This document shows, piece after piece, positions 25,021 to 34,793 of a stretch of 64,000 nt of DNA. Position 1 is the first letter of the stretch. Every line of letters begins with the position of its first letter. Both the position numbers and the translations under genes were made by a program. The stretch comes from Actinomycetota bacterium (GTDB lineage: Bacteria; Actinomycetota; Actinomycetes; Streptosporangiales; Streptosporangiaceae), in contig PMSU01000109.1 of NCBI GenBank assembly GCA_003168255.1, forward strand, positions 1-64,000, read 5' to 3'. The notes beneath the pieces were generated by a model. That model saw only the letters and a program-made list of their open reading frames with translations, made no database searches and was not told the origin of the DNA.

Positions 25021-27069
25021 TCAGGAGACGTGCAGGGCGTTGCTGTCCTGGAAGAAGCTGGTGTCGTACCCCGCGAGGGTCTCGGTGCCGGTGAACTCGA
25101 TGGTGATCGTCTTGCCGATGAAGCGTGCCAGTGAGTAAGAGTGATACCTATATCCGCTGCCTTCGTTCTGGTTGGACAGCGTTTTCAGGGTTGCCAGCAC
25201 CTTGCCGCCGGAGTTCAGGACCTGAGTCTTGAACGTGTCGTAGGCCGCGCCGGTCGGGTCATCGGAGTCGATGTACAGCCAGAACGACAGGGTCGCCTTC
25301 GTGCAGCCGGCGGGGATAGTGACGGTCTGCGACAGCGTGTCGGTATGCGCCGCGCCGTCTCCGTCCAGCCAGGCCAGCCACGAGCCGGAGTGCGCCGGGA
25401 CGTCCTCCGCGGTGCTGGCCAGTACATCCGGCGTGGACGTCCACGGCGAGATGCTGCCGGTCTCGAATCCCCGGTTGCGAATCAACTGCGCCGCGGTGCA
25501 CCCGCTGGAGCTGATGTCCCAGCTAAACGAGGCCGCCCCGGACGCCCCGGTGCTGTCCTTGGCCATCACGGTGACGCTGTCATTCGCCACCGTGGTCGGG
25601 GTGCCGCTGATCAGGCCGGTGGAAGAATTGATGGACAGGCCAGCCGGAAGGCCGATGGCGGTGTAGGTGAGGGTCTGCCCGGAGGCGGAGTCGCCGGCCT
25701 GGATCTGCAGGCTCACCGGCGTTCCCACGGTGCCGGCCTGCTTGCCCGGGTTGGTCACCGTGATCGTGTTGCCAGGCGGGCCGCCGCTGGCGAACGCGGT
25801 AGTGCCGTCCGGCGTGCCCCAGCCGGTGGGCCCGTCGTACCCGGCTCCCGCGGTGCAGAGATAGGCCGGGCTGCAATTGCCGTCCGCGCCTGAGGTCACG
25901 TCGAACAGGCTCGACGTGTTCTTGTAGATATAGGAGGACGGGTAGCTGCCCGAGGCCGGCGCGCCGGCCAGGGCGAACGTGGCGGCGACGATCGGGGAGG
26001 ACGCGCTGGTGCCGCCGACCTCGAACCAGCCGCCTTCGCTGTAGGTGTCGTAGGCGGCGACGCCGGTGTTGGGGTCGGCGACTGCGGAGACGTCGTTGCC
26101 GGTCCGGTCGGTGCAGCCGATGTCGGTCTGCCACGACGGCTTGGCGTCAACGACCGAGCAGCCGGAACCGGTGCCCTCGCCGCCGGAGCTGCTGCCCCAT
26201 ACGGTCTCGGTCCAGCCGCGCGGGTTGGACGCCGTGGACAGCGAGGTTCCGCCGACAGCGGTGACGTACTGCGAAGCGGCCGGGTACTCCACGCCGTAGC
26301 CGTCGTCTCCGGCGGAGGCGGTGACCGCCACGCCCGGGTGCTGGTAGTACTCGCTGTCATAGGTGGAATCAAGGGAGCTTTCACTTCCGCCGTAGCTGTT
26401 CGACACGAACTTCGCGCCGAGGTTCACCGCCGCGTTGACCCCGGCTCCCAGGTCGTCGGTATCCGCGCTGTCGGCTTCCACCAGGATGATGTGACACAGC
26501 GGGCAGATCGCCGACACCATGTCCACATCCAGCGACTCCTCAACGTCCCACCCGTTGTCGCCGGCATTAGCGGGCAGCGGACTGGCCTGCCCCTTTTGGT
26601 TCACCACCGAGAAACAGCCGCTACCGCAGGCGGGAAGTCCCCATTGGGCGCGGTAGGCGGCTAGATCGGCTGCGATGTCAGGATCGTTGTAAGCATCATC
26701 GACGGCGACCGTCAACCCGCTGCCCGCCGTCGATGAGGGCAGGTCATAGGCGCTTTGCAGGCTGGACGGCCCGTAGCCATCAACGCCATCTCCTGACTGG
26801 ACGGCTAGCTGCCGGTGAGGCTTGACGTTCGTGCGGATCAGGACCATGCAGGACATCACCCCGGGCGACCCGATCGCGCAGGCGCGCCTGTAGTCGCGTT
26901 TGGCCGGATCCTTGGACGGCACATGAACGGCCGCAGGTGTCTTGGCGGCTTGAGTTTGCAGGGCCGATGCACTTGTCGTTGCGGCCAGCGAGCCGAGCAC
27001 CAAGGCCGTGGCCGCCAGGCTGACCACCGTCAGCCGGGCCGCCGCCAGCACTCCCAGGACACCTCTCAT
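25021..27069 (-). CDS. Large secreted S53 (sedolisin-like) peptidase with Ig-like and C-terminal domains
   Basis: The 682-residue protein has a signal peptide and a short RRACAIGSPGVMSCMVLIRT segment shared with the peptidases at 56181-61992. The S53 catalytic domain has DVEESLDVDMVSAICPLCHI (Glu/Asp pair) and EVGGTSASSPIVAATFALAG (nucleophile Ser). After the calcium-site region GYDGPTGWGTPDG comes a putative Ig domain (YTAIGLPAGLSINSSTGLIS) and a jelly-roll-like module (NRGFETGSISPWTSTPDVLA). The ATG at 27069 has GGAGG five bases upstream. It probably degrades protein outside the cell at acid pH, as known for S53 enzymes. No large activation pro-domain is seen. Confidence 0.88.
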   Translation of the reverse strand: MRGVLGVLAAARLTVVSLAATALVLGSLAATTSASALQTQAAKTPAAVHVPSKDPAKRDYRRACAIGSPGVMSCMVLIRTNVKPHRQLAVQSGDGVDGYGPSSLQSAYDLPSSTAGSGLTVAVDDAYNDPDIAADLAAYRAQWGLPACGSGCFSVVNQKGQASPLPANAGDNGWDVEESLDVDMVSAICPLCHIILVEADSADTDDLGAGVNAAVNLGAKFVSNSYGGSESSLDSTYDSEYYQHPGVAVTASAGDDGYGVEYPAASQYVTAVGGTSLSTASNPRGWTETVWGSSSGGEGTGSGCSVVDAKPSWQTDIGCTDRTGNDVSAVADPNTGVAAYDTYSEGGWFEVGGTSASSPIVAATFALAGAPASGSYPSSYIYKNTSSLFDVTSGADGNCSPAYLCTAGAGYDGPTGWGTPDGTTAFASGGPPGNTITVTNPGKQAGTVGTPVSLQIQAGDSASGQTLTYTAIGLPAGLSINSSTGLISGTPTTVANDSVTVMAKDSTGASGAASFSWDISSSGCTAAQLIRNRGFETGSISPWTSTPDVLASTAEDVPAHSGSWLAWLDGDGAAHTDTLSQTVTIPAGCTKATLSFWLYIDSDDPTGAAYDTFKTQVLNSGGKVLATLKTLSNQNEGSGYRYHSYSLARFIGKTITIEFTGTETLAGYDTSFFQDSNALHVS

Positions 27070-27336
27070 CGCAACCTCCACGCAGCAAGCGGATAGTGAC
27101 CCCCACCCTGCCGCCAGCCCGGGCCGGTTACATCGGGCGAATGCCCTATTGGTTCCGGTATCCCCTGCGGGGCGCTGCGATTGATGTGGCCAGGGCATAG
27201 GGGAAGGTGGGCACGACGGCGCCGCTGGCGGGTGTATCCTTCCCCGGAAAGTAGGTGTGTTGCCGCTGGTCGTGTTGCGTGGTGCCGGCCAGCGTGTTGT
27301 CCCGCAGGCTGCTGCTGTGGCGGCTAGGTTGCTGCG

Positions 27337-28876
27337 GTGGGTCCGTCTCGGGGGGACGGCCAGGAGTGGTCGTTGTACTGGACGGCTCGTGGCCAGGGGG
27401 TGTCAAGCCGGCTGGTTCCGGCTCTTGATGGCTGGGCTGATCTTGACCAGCGGGAGGCGGCAGCCGGTATCGATGCCGGCCAGCCGATCTTGATCGACCC
27501 GCAGTCGCGGATTGATCCGGTGCTGGCCCGGTTCTTTCGGCGGTCGCGGTTCTGCTGGCTGGCGGAGGGCACCCGGGCGGCATATGCGAAGGATTACCGG
27601 CTGTTTTTCTCCTTTCTGGCCGGGCGGGGGAAGTGCTGGCATGAGGCTGATCCTGATGACTTGCTCGACTGGGAAGCCTGGCGGCGGCGTGACCCGCTGG
27701 CGGGCAGGTGGATCAGCGGCAGCAAGTGGCAGCGTGAGCTGGCGGCGTTGCGGCTGCTGTATGAGTGGGCGGAGAAGACCGGGCACATCGGGGCCAGCCC
27801 GGTGCTGGTGCATGCGGTGCGGCTGCGCGATGGCACCACGGTGCAGGTCGCTGACCAGGCGCCGCGGGATGTGCGGTCGGCGGATGTGAAGTGGCTGACG
27901 CCGCGGACCTACCGGCTGTGGCGCGATGTCGGGCTGCTGGGCTACGACGCGGCCCAGCAGCCGGACGGGTCGTGGCGGGGCCGTAACGACGCCCGTAACG
28001 CCGCGTTTGCGGATCTGCTGTTCAGCAGCGGGCTGCGGCTGCGTGAAGGTGGCTGCCTGCTCACCGCGGAGGTACCGGAGGTGACCGGCGGGCAGGGGTA
28101 TTACGAGGGCACGGTCGCCGGGGCGGTGGCCAAGCGGCGGGAGCGCATGTTCTATGCGTCGGCTGCCGCGCTGGCGCGGGTGGCGGCCTATGTGGCCACG
28201 ACCCGGGCCGAGGCGGTCCGCCGGGCCCGCCGCCACGGCGCCTATGACCGGCTGGCGGGCAAGCTGATCGTCACCCGGACGGGAAACGGTACGCGGCGGA
28301 CGCTGGCCTGGCGCGATGAGCAGGGCCGGGCCGGGGAGGCGCCGCTGGGCGCCATCGGGGCCGCTGAGCGGATGCGCCTGTTCACCCGGAGCGAGGCTGA
28401 GCTGGAGCCGTTGTGGCTGTGGCTGACCGAGGGCGGCACGCCGATGGCGTATGCGTCGTGGGAGAAGGTGTTCGCCGCCGCGGACGCGCGGGTGGCGGCG
28501 GTGTTCGCGGCGGCCAGCCGCCTCGACGGCAAGGCCCGCACGGCGGTCACCTGCCGGCACGCACATGCTGCGGCATTCGTTCGCGCTGCACATGCTAGTC
28601 GCGTTGCATCACGCGCTGGATCGCCGGTTCGGGCTCACGGCCGAGGAACGCAAGCATTTCCGGCACGTCTACGGCGATCCGTGGGTCATGGTCCGTGACC
28701 TGCTGGGCCACCGAAGCGAGCAGACCACGCGGCTGATTTACCTGGAGCCCCTGCACGGGCTGCAGGTCCGCTCCCTGCTCGACCACGACGAAGACCTGGA
28801 GACCTTGCTGGCGCGGGTGGCGGCCTCCAGCCGGCTGGTGATGGACACCGGTACGGGGGAGGAGGTGGCGGGGTGA
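27337..28876 (+). pseudogene. Tyrosine recombinase (TnpA-like), frameshifted before the active site
   Basis: The first frame (GTG 27337) carries the core-binding domain (AEGTRAAYAKDYRLFFSFLA) and box I (SSGLRLREGGCLLTAE). At about 28561 the correct frame shifts by one base. The second frame holds HMLRHSFALHML (His-x-x-Arg), then DLLGHRSEQTTRLIYLEPL (His, Tyr), ending at 28876. An extra G near 28561 explains the break. Unshifted, the first frame ends at 28698 without catalytic residues. The intact form would be the lead recombinase of a Tn554-like set. Sequencing error or programmed shifting is possible. Confidence 0.75.
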
Positions 28877-30714
28877 CCGGCCGCCGCCACACCCGCCAGG
28901 CATCCCTGCCCGCGGCGGGGTACGCCCGCCCGGGACCGCTGGACGCGGACGGACTGGTGGTCACCGTGTTCGGCGAGTCGGGCGGGGTGGAAGCGACGTT
29001 CGACTTCGGCGCATTGCCCGGTTCGCGTGCCCTGCTGGTGGCTTGCGCGAGCGGGTTCGAGCGGCTGGCCGGGCCTGACCGGCCGTGGCGGGCCGCGGCG
29101 ACCTGCCTGACCGGCTACAAGGTGATCCGGGAGTTCCTGCGCTATGCCGCCACCCTTGATGCGCCGCCGGCGGCCGCGGCGGATCTCACCCCGGCGGTGT
29201 GGGCCGGGTGGCGGCTGTCGCGGCCCAGCACGGTGTATGGCCGCACGTGCCAGGTCGTCATCCGGCAGTGGCTGCCGATGGTGCCGGGCGTCCCGGCTGA
29301 GACGGCCGCCGTCGCGGTCTGCCGCATCCCGGCCGGGCCGCCGCCGGCCGAGGCAGCCTATGAGCTGGAAGAGTTCGAGCAGATCAAGGCGGCGGCGGCG
29401 CGGACGTTCAATACGGCGCTGACCCGGATCCGGGCTGGGCGTGAGCACCTGCGGCGCTGGCATGAGGGCGAGTTCGGCGGCCCGGCCGGGCTGCGGGAGC
29501 AGTACCGCCAGACCCAGCCCGCGACCGCCGGGTACCTGATCGGTGAGGCGCTGGATACCGCGCTGCGCACCGGGGACGTGCCGCTGGCCCGCGGCGCCGC
29601 CCGCACGGTCGTGCCCCGGTATGCCCGGGCGCTGGGTGGCAGCGGGGCCGATCAGACCTGGGCACGGCTGTTCCTGACCTTGCCCGAAGCCTGCGCGCTG
29701 GCGGTGCTGCTGATCTGTGACCAGGGCTGGAACGCGGCCGTCCTGGACGCGATGACGGTGCCCAGCGACGCACCAGGCGCGGGCGAGGACGACCTGGGCA
29801 TCTACCGGGTGGAGATCTGCAAGCGCCGCCGTCCGGCCCGGTTCCGCTACACTTCGGCCAACCTGGTCGACGACGGCCCGGCGTCTTCGGGACGGCTGAT
29901 GCGCCGGGTGATCGAGGCCACCGAGCCCGCCCGGATCGCGCTGGCAATGCGCGGCGAGCCGGCCAGCCGGCTGCTGGTCAGCCACCGCATCCAGCCAGCC
30001 GGCAAGGGGATGTTCTGCCTGGGGGTGCCGCCGCGGGGCTCGGTGCCGGTGTGGGCCGCCCAAGCCGGGCTGACCAGAGCTGGCGGTGACCCGTTGCCGG
30101 TCAGCCTGCGCCGGCTGCGCCGGACCGTGCAGGTGCTGGTCCGCCGGGAACCAGGCCAGAACACCGAACAGACCCACGAGTCGGTCTACGTGCTGCGCGA
30201 CCCGGTAACCCGCCGCGGCACCGAGGAGGTCACCGCGCAAGGACTCACCGACGCCGCCGAGCACGCCCGCGCCGTGACGGGAATGCGGATGCTGCTGAAC
30301 GCCGGCCCAGACAACCTCACCGGCTGCACCAGCAGCCCGCAGCAGGCCTAGGCGCTGGCCGACGGCGCCCTGGACACCGCCGCCGCCGCGTGCCTGGACT
30401 TCCGCGACAGCCCGTTCAGCCCGACCGGCCAGCCGTGCACCGCCTCGTTCCTAGCCTGCCTGGGCTGCCGCAACGCGGTGGCCACCCGCCGCCACCTGCC
30501 CCGCCTGGCCTACCTGCACCACGAACTGGACCGGCTGCGCACCGCAGCCGACCCAGCGGTGTGGGACCAGGACTGGCGAGTGCACTTCGGGCGGCTGTGG
30601 GCGCTGCTGGAGCACAACACCACCACGGCCGAACGGGCCGCCGCGGCCCGCGGCATCTCCGACGCCGACCGGCACCTGATCGACCGCCTGCTGGCCGGGG
30701 AGTACGCGCCATGA
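28873..30714 (+). pseudogene. Second recombinase-family protein with in-frame amber codon
   Basis: The frame from GTG 28873 (overlapping the previous stop as GTGA) runs 492 codons to a TAG at 30349-30351. It then stays open in the same frame for 121 codons to 30714, where TGA overlaps the next ATG. Residues include a degenerate box I (LLICDQGWNAAVLDAMTV), SLRRLRRTVQVLV and NTEQTHESVYVLRD near the C-terminal catalytic region. After the amber the reading continues with a Cys-containing SFLACLGCRNAVATRRHLPR. The continuity and the ATGA join argue that the full protein was about 613 residues and was interrupted recently. Confidence 0.7.
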
Positions 30715-32894
30715 CCGCCACCACGCTTCCCGCAGACCGCGCAGCCGGTGAGCGGTGGCAGGTCAAGGCCAGCACACCCATTGCCGCCGCCGGGCGGCTG
30801 CCACCCGGAACTGACCCGGGCGCGGTGCCGGTGTTCGGTGAGGACCGGTGGGACCTGGCGGCGTTCAGCCGCCGCCACAACGAACCCGGCCGCGTCCTGA
30901 ACTGGACTGGCTTCCCGCTGCCGCTGCGCGCCAGCTTCAAGCGGGCCGGGTGGGCGCTGCTGAACCTGCCCATCCCCGCCGGGCTGCTGGAACGCGCCGC
31001 GACCAGCCGTGCGGAGTATCCCGCTGCCGGGACCATCGCCCGGCACGTGGAGAACTGGCGCCGCTACGCCGCCTGGCTGGCTGGCCGTGGCATCACCCGC
31101 CTGGACGGTGTGGATGATGCCTGCCACCAGCAGTACGCCGCGCATATCGCCGCCCTGCCCGCCGCGGCGGGCACCCGCATCGGCGCGCTGTATGCGGTCA
31201 GCCTGCTGTGGGGCTTCGGCCCGCACCTGCCCGCCAGCGACCAGATCCCGCTGCCCCCGTGGGAAACCGGCGGGATGCGTGACTACCTGCCCGGCGACAG
31301 CACGCGCAACGAGAACACCACCGCTCCCGTCCACCCGGCCGTCATGTCCCCGCTGCTGGTGTGGGCGCTGCGGTTCACCGAAGACTTCGCCCCCGACATC
31401 CTGGCCGCCCTGGCCGAACAGCAGCGGCTCCAGGCCCAGATCGCCCCCCGGTTCAGCGCCCCAGCCGCGGCCCGCCTCAGCGCCCTGCTGGACCGGCACG
31501 CCCGCACCGCCACCCCGCTGCCCGGCGAACATGTCAAGGGCCGCCACAGCGCCGCCGTGTCTTACCTCGCGGGCATCACCGGGGCCAGCCCCACCCAGGT
31601 CAGCAACGCCCTCAAACGCCGCCCCCGGTTCCCGCTGGCCCAGGCCGCGCCGCTGGGCACACCGGTCACCGGCCTGCTGCACGGCAAGCCCTGGCATGAC
31701 GGCATCGGCTACCACGAGGCACCGGAGCTGGCGATGCGGCTGGCCGCCGCAGCCCTGATCGTCGTCACCTACCTCAGCGGACTGCGGCCCACCGAGACCC
31801 TGCATCTGCGCACCGGCTGCTGCCCCGAACCCGCTAGCGAGGGGACCGCGACCGTGCGCTACCGGCTGCACGGCGACTATTTCAAAGGCGCCACCACCCC
31901 AGAGGGCACCCCAGCCCCCGGCGGCGCCCCCCGGCAGTGGACCGTGATCGCGCCCGTGCACACCGCGGTCCGCGTCCTGGAACAGCTCACCACGGCCGGC
32001 TTCCTGTTCCCGCTGCGCCCGGCCTGGCTGGCCGCCGCCCACCCCGCTGCCCCGCGGCCCCCGGCCGCCGCGGCCGGCACCCGGGGAAGCCGCCGCCGCA
32101 GCGGCGAGGTGATCACAGCGAAGGCGGCTAACGGCCGGATCGCCGGGTTCACCGGCTGGGTCAACGACTACACCAGCCAGCACAGCCTGCCAGCCGAGGC
32201 GATCCCCGCCGACCCCGATGGGCCGGTCACGATCAGCCGGTTCCGCCGCACCGTGGCCTGGCATATCGCCCGGCTGCCCGGCGGCCGGATCGCCCTTGCG
32301 CTGCAGTACGGGCACCTGCGGACGATCACCAGCGAAGGCTACAGCGGCCGGGCCCGGCACGGCCTGGCCCGCGTGCTGGACCTCGAAACCGCCCGCGCCA
32401 TGACCGACTACCTGCACCACGTCCACGACCAGGCCGAGCAGGCCCAGGGCGTCTCCGGGCCCGCCGCCGGGCGGCTGCTGGACGCCGCCCGCACCGCGGC
32501 CACCAGGTTCGAGGGCATGTTCTTGTCTCCCCGCCAGGTCCGCGCCCTGCTCGCCGACCCCGCGCTCCAGGTCCATGACAACCCGCAGGCGTTCCTGGCC
32601 TGCAACTATGATCCCGGCAAAGCCCTGTGCCACCCCAGCCGCGCGGCTGGGGTGGCCAGCGGCCACCCCAGCCTGGACCGCTGCAACCCCGCCTGCGCGA
32701 ACATCGCCCGCACCGACACCCACATCACCGCCCTGACCGCCGAGACCACCCGGCTGCAGGCGGAGATTGCCAGCCCGCTCACCCCCGAGCCGATCCGCCA
32801 GCGGCTCACCCAGCGCGCCACAGCCCTGGAGCAGATCGCCGAACGCCACGCCCGCACCCGCATCACCAGCACGCCGGCGGCCAGCCATGGATGA
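30711..32894 (+). CDS. Large tyrosine recombinase (TnpB-like)
   Basis: The 727-residue protein overlaps the previous gene by ATGA. Residues VVTYLSGLRPTETLHLRTGC give box I Arg; SRFRRTVAWHIARLPGG and ALQYGHLRTITSEGYSG give the box II Arg/His region and the C-terminal Tyr. The N-terminal SAM-like domain contains RHVENWRRYAAWLAGRG, and the C-terminal tail has Cys residues (FLACNYDPGKALC, DRCNPACANI) and a coiled coil. Length and layout match TnpB of Tn554-like elements. It should act with the other recombinases and the small helper in site-specific transposition. Confidence 0.75.
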   Translation: MTATTLPADRAAGERWQVKASTPIAAAGRLPPGTDPGAVPVFGEDRWDLAAFSRRHNEPGRVLNWTGFPLPLRASFKRAGWALLNLPIPAGLLERAATSRAEYPAAGTIARHVENWRRYAAWLAGRGITRLDGVDDACHQQYAAHIAALPAAAGTRIGALYAVSLLWGFGPHLPASDQIPLPPWETGGMRDYLPGDSTRNENTTAPVHPAVMSPLLVWALRFTEDFAPDILAALAEQQRLQAQIAPRFSAPAAARLSALLDRHARTATPLPGEHVKGRHSAAVSYLAGITGASPTQVSNALKRRPRFPLAQAAPLGTPVTGLLHGKPWHDGIGYHEAPELAMRLAAAALIVVTYLSGLRPTETLHLRTGCCPEPASEGTATVRYRLHGDYFKGATTPEGTPAPGGAPRQWTVIAPVHTAVRVLEQLTTAGFLFPLRPAWLAAAHPAAPRPPAAAAGTRGSRRRSGEVITAKAANGRIAGFTGWVNDYTSQHSLPAEAIPADPDGPVTISRFRRTVAWHIARLPGGRIALALQYGHLRTITSEGYSGRARHGLARVLDLETARAMTDYLHHVHDQAEQAQGVSGPAAGRLLDAARTAATRFEGMFLSPRQVRALLADPALQVHDNPQAFLACNYDPGKALCHPSRAAGVASGHPSLDRCNPACANIARTDTHITALTAETTRLQAEIASPLTPEPIRQRLTQRATALEQIAERHARTRITSTPAASHG

Positions 32895-33288
32895 GCGCGC
32901 CCAGATCGAGGCGGCGATGGGGCGGCTGCTGGACGGCGTGCCGCTGCGCTCCGACGGCAAGCTCACCATCGTGTCCCTGGCCATCGAGGCCGGGCTCAAG
33001 CGGCACGTCCTGACCCACAAGCACACCGACCTGCGCGACCGCTTCTACGCCAAGGTCAAGGCACAAAACGCGGTTCCCGCCAGCGAGACCGCGCTGCGCG
33101 AGCAGAACGCCGCCCTGCGCCGCCAGCTCGAGGACCTGCGCACCGAACGCGACGAGTACAAACAGGCAGTTGGCGCGCTCGCCCGCACCCTGAACCTGCT
33201 GACTGCCGAGAACGACGACCTGCACCGGCAGATCACCCAGCTACGCCGGCGGACAGCACCACTGACAGCGGTAGAAGCCAGGCCATGA
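32887..33288 (+). CDS. Small coiled-coil helper protein (TnpC-like)
   Basis: The 133-residue protein overlaps the preceding gene by eight bases. An N-terminal helical domain (MGRLLDGVPLRSDGKLTIVS, LAIEAGLKRHVLTHKHTDLR) is followed by a coiled coil over about residues 70-125 (REQNAALRRQLEDLRTERDE). Tn554-like elements encode a similarly placed small TnpC that aids orientation or efficiency of insertion. Function here is inferred from position and shape. Confidence 0.65.
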   Translation: MDERAQIEAAMGRLLDGVPLRSDGKLTIVSLAIEAGLKRHVLTHKHTDLRDRFYAKVKAQNAVPASETALREQNAALRRQLEDLRTERDEYKQAVGALARTLNLLTAENDDLHRQITQLRRRTAPLTAVEARP

Positions 33289-33350
33289 TGGGCCCGCACT
33301 GACCCGGTGCCATCCCGGCGCAGCCAGGGGACGGATTCCGCCAGGTGCGG

Positions 33351-33842
33351 TCAGATAGCGGGACTGCGCCGCTCGATGAGCACGACGTCGCGCCAGCGCC
33401 CGTGATGCAGGCCGAGGCGTTCCCGGATGCCGACGACCCGGAAGCCAGCGGCCTGGTGCAGCGCGGCGCTGGCGGCGTTCTCGGGGAAGATGCCGGACTG
33501 GATGGTCCAGATCCCCGCCGCCTCGGTGGAGGCGATCAGCGCGTCCAGCAGCCGCCGGCCTGCGCCCTGGCCGCGCGCACCGGGATGGACATACACCGAG
33601 TGCTCCACCACCCCCGCATACACGCAGCGGTCCGAGACCGCTGAGGCCGCGATCCAGCCCACAACCTCGTCCTGGCTGACGGCGACGTAACGGTGACCGG
33701 CCAGCCTGGAAGCGCTGAACTGGTCCCAGGCAGGGGCGCGGGTCTCGAAGGTGGCGTTGCCCTCGTCGATGCCTGCCTGGTAGATCGTGAGCACGGCCGG
33801 TGCATGCCTGGCCGTCATGGGCCTGATCTGCACGGCGCTCAC
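33351..33842 (-). CDS. GNAT acetyltransferase, ArsN1/phosphinothricin type
   Basis: The 163-residue protein begins VQIRPMTARHAPAVLTIYQA and GNATFETRAPAWDQF, the start shared by Pat/Bar and ArsN1 acetyltransferases. Acetyl-CoA-binding HPGARGQGAGRRLLDALIAS and QSGIFPENAASAALHQAAGF follow. ArsN1 proteins in ars clusters acetylate arsinothricin; phosphinothricin is the alternative substrate. The GTG start is directly downstream of arsR, with which it is cotranscribed. A longer frame upstream would run antisense through arsR and is rejected. Confidence 0.8.
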   Translation of the reverse strand: MSAVQIRPMTARHAPAVLTIYQAGIDEGNATFETRAPAWDQFSASRLAGHRYVAVSQDEVVGWIAASAVSDRCVYAGVVEHSVYVHPGARGQGAGRRLLDALIASTEAAGIWTIQSGIFPENAASAALHQAAGFRVVGIRERLGLHHGRWRDVVLIERRSPAI

Positions 33843-33853
33843 CGATCCTGGCC

Positions 33854-34210
33854 TCAGGGCGGGCAGCCGATGAGAGTGCCGAGGCTGGCCAGTGCCCCGG
33901 TGCGGGCCCGGTAGTACACCCAGACGCCGCGCTTGTCGCGGTCCAGCAGCCCCGCGTCGTGCAGCACCTTGAGGTGGTGGCTGATCGTGGGCTGGGACAA
34001 GTCGAACGCGTCGTTCAGGTCGCACACGCACGCCTCCCCGCCCGGATGCGAAGCGACCAGGGACATCAGCCGCAGCCGGACCGGGTCGGCCAGCGCCTTC
34101 AGCAGCGGCGCGACCACGCTGGCCTGCTCGGCCGACAGCGGCCCGGCCGACAGCGGCGAGCAGCACACCGCCGCACCGGGCGGGCCGGTCACCGCCAGGG
34201 AATTCGACAC
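33854..34210 (-). CDS. arsR: ArsR-family metalloregulator
   Basis: The 118-residue winged-helix protein has VAPLLKALADPVRLRLMSLV, the metal-site segment GEACVCDLNDAFDLSQPTIS (Cys61, Cys63) and HHLKVLHDAGLLDRDKRGVW. An extra AAVCCSPL near the N-terminus adds two cysteines. It represses the divergent cluster until As(III) or Sb(III) binds. The GTG start sits at the edge of a region with the sequence ATATTGACAGGTGTCGAT, the likely operator. Confidence 0.92.
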   Translation of the reverse strand: MSNSLAVTGPPGAAVCCSPLSAGPLSAEQASVVAPLLKALADPVRLRLMSLVASHPGGEACVCDLNDAFDLSQPTISHHLKVLHDAGLLDRDKRGVWVYYRARTGALASLGTLIGCPP

Positions 34211-34306
34211 CCATCTATATTGACAGGTGTCGATGTCCCGTGGCAAGCTCGGCGGCGAGATCAGACATAGACGAACATCGAAGTCTTGGCATCCCCGGAG
34301 GTTCCC
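34211..34306. promoter_or_regulatory. Divergent ars promoter/operator region
   Basis: The 96 bp between arsR and the cadI-like gene contain ATCTATATTGACAGGTGTCG, where TTGACA could serve as a rightward -35 element. Partly repeated GTGTCGA half-sites lie on both sides. This is where ArsR should bind to control both transcripts. Confidence 0.5.
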
Positions 34307-34768
34307 GTGTCCCGCGTCCAGCTCGCGCTCAACGTCGACGACATCGGCCAGGCCATCACCTTCTACACCAAGCTGCTCGGCACCGGGCCGGCCAAGCGCC
34401 GGCCCGGCTATGCCAACTTCGCGGTCGCCGACCCGCCGCTCAAGCTCGTCCTGCTGGAGAACCCGGGACAGGGCGGCAGCCTCAACCACCTCGGCATCGA
34501 GGTGCCTGACACCGCCGCCGTCGACGCCGAGCAAGCCCGCCTCACCGCGGCCGGGCTCGCCTCTGCCGATGAGCGGGGCACCACCTGCTGTTACGCCCGG
34601 CAGGACAAGTTCTGGGTGCAGGGCACCCCCGCGGGGCAGCCGTGGGAGGTCTACACCGTCCTGGGTGACAGCCCAGTGTCCGGTGGCGGGGACGGCGGCC
34701 CGGCCTGCTGCGGCAGCGCTCAGGAGCCCAGTGATACGGCGGCTGCCCCGGCCGCGCCCTGCTGCTAG
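34307..34768 (+). CDS. ArsI/CadI-family heavy-metal resistance protein (VOC fold)
   Basis: The 153-residue protein shows the VOC fold: RVQLALNVDDIGQAITFYTK, KRRPGYANFAVADPPLKLVL, GSLNHLGIEVPDT and WVQGTPAGQPWEVYTVLGD. It has the paired cysteines GTTCCYARQ used by ArsI C-As lyases to bind As(III), and further CC pairs near the C-terminus. The GTG follows GGAGG by five bases. ArsI demethylates organoarsenicals; the related CadI is metal-induced. It leads the rightward ars operon. Confidence 0.88.
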   Translation: MSRVQLALNVDDIGQAITFYTKLLGTGPAKRRPGYANFAVADPPLKLVLLENPGQGGSLNHLGIEVPDTAAVDAEQARLTAAGLASADERGTTCCYARQDKFWVQGTPAGQPWEVYTVLGDSPVSGGGDGGPACCGSAQEPSDTAAAPAAPCC

Positions 34769-34793
34769 CCCGCCCGGCAACCCGGGACACGAG

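Noticed and set aside
28451-28876. Separate small gene carrying the recombinase active site
   Set aside because: It is the continuation of the upstream recombinase after a one-base shift, not an independent protein; it has no start near the domain boundary.
30510-33026. Long leftward open frame opposite the recombinase genes
   Set aside because: It is a Gly/Ala/Arg-rich antisense shadow typical of high-GC third-position bias; the plus-strand recombinase motifs are clear.
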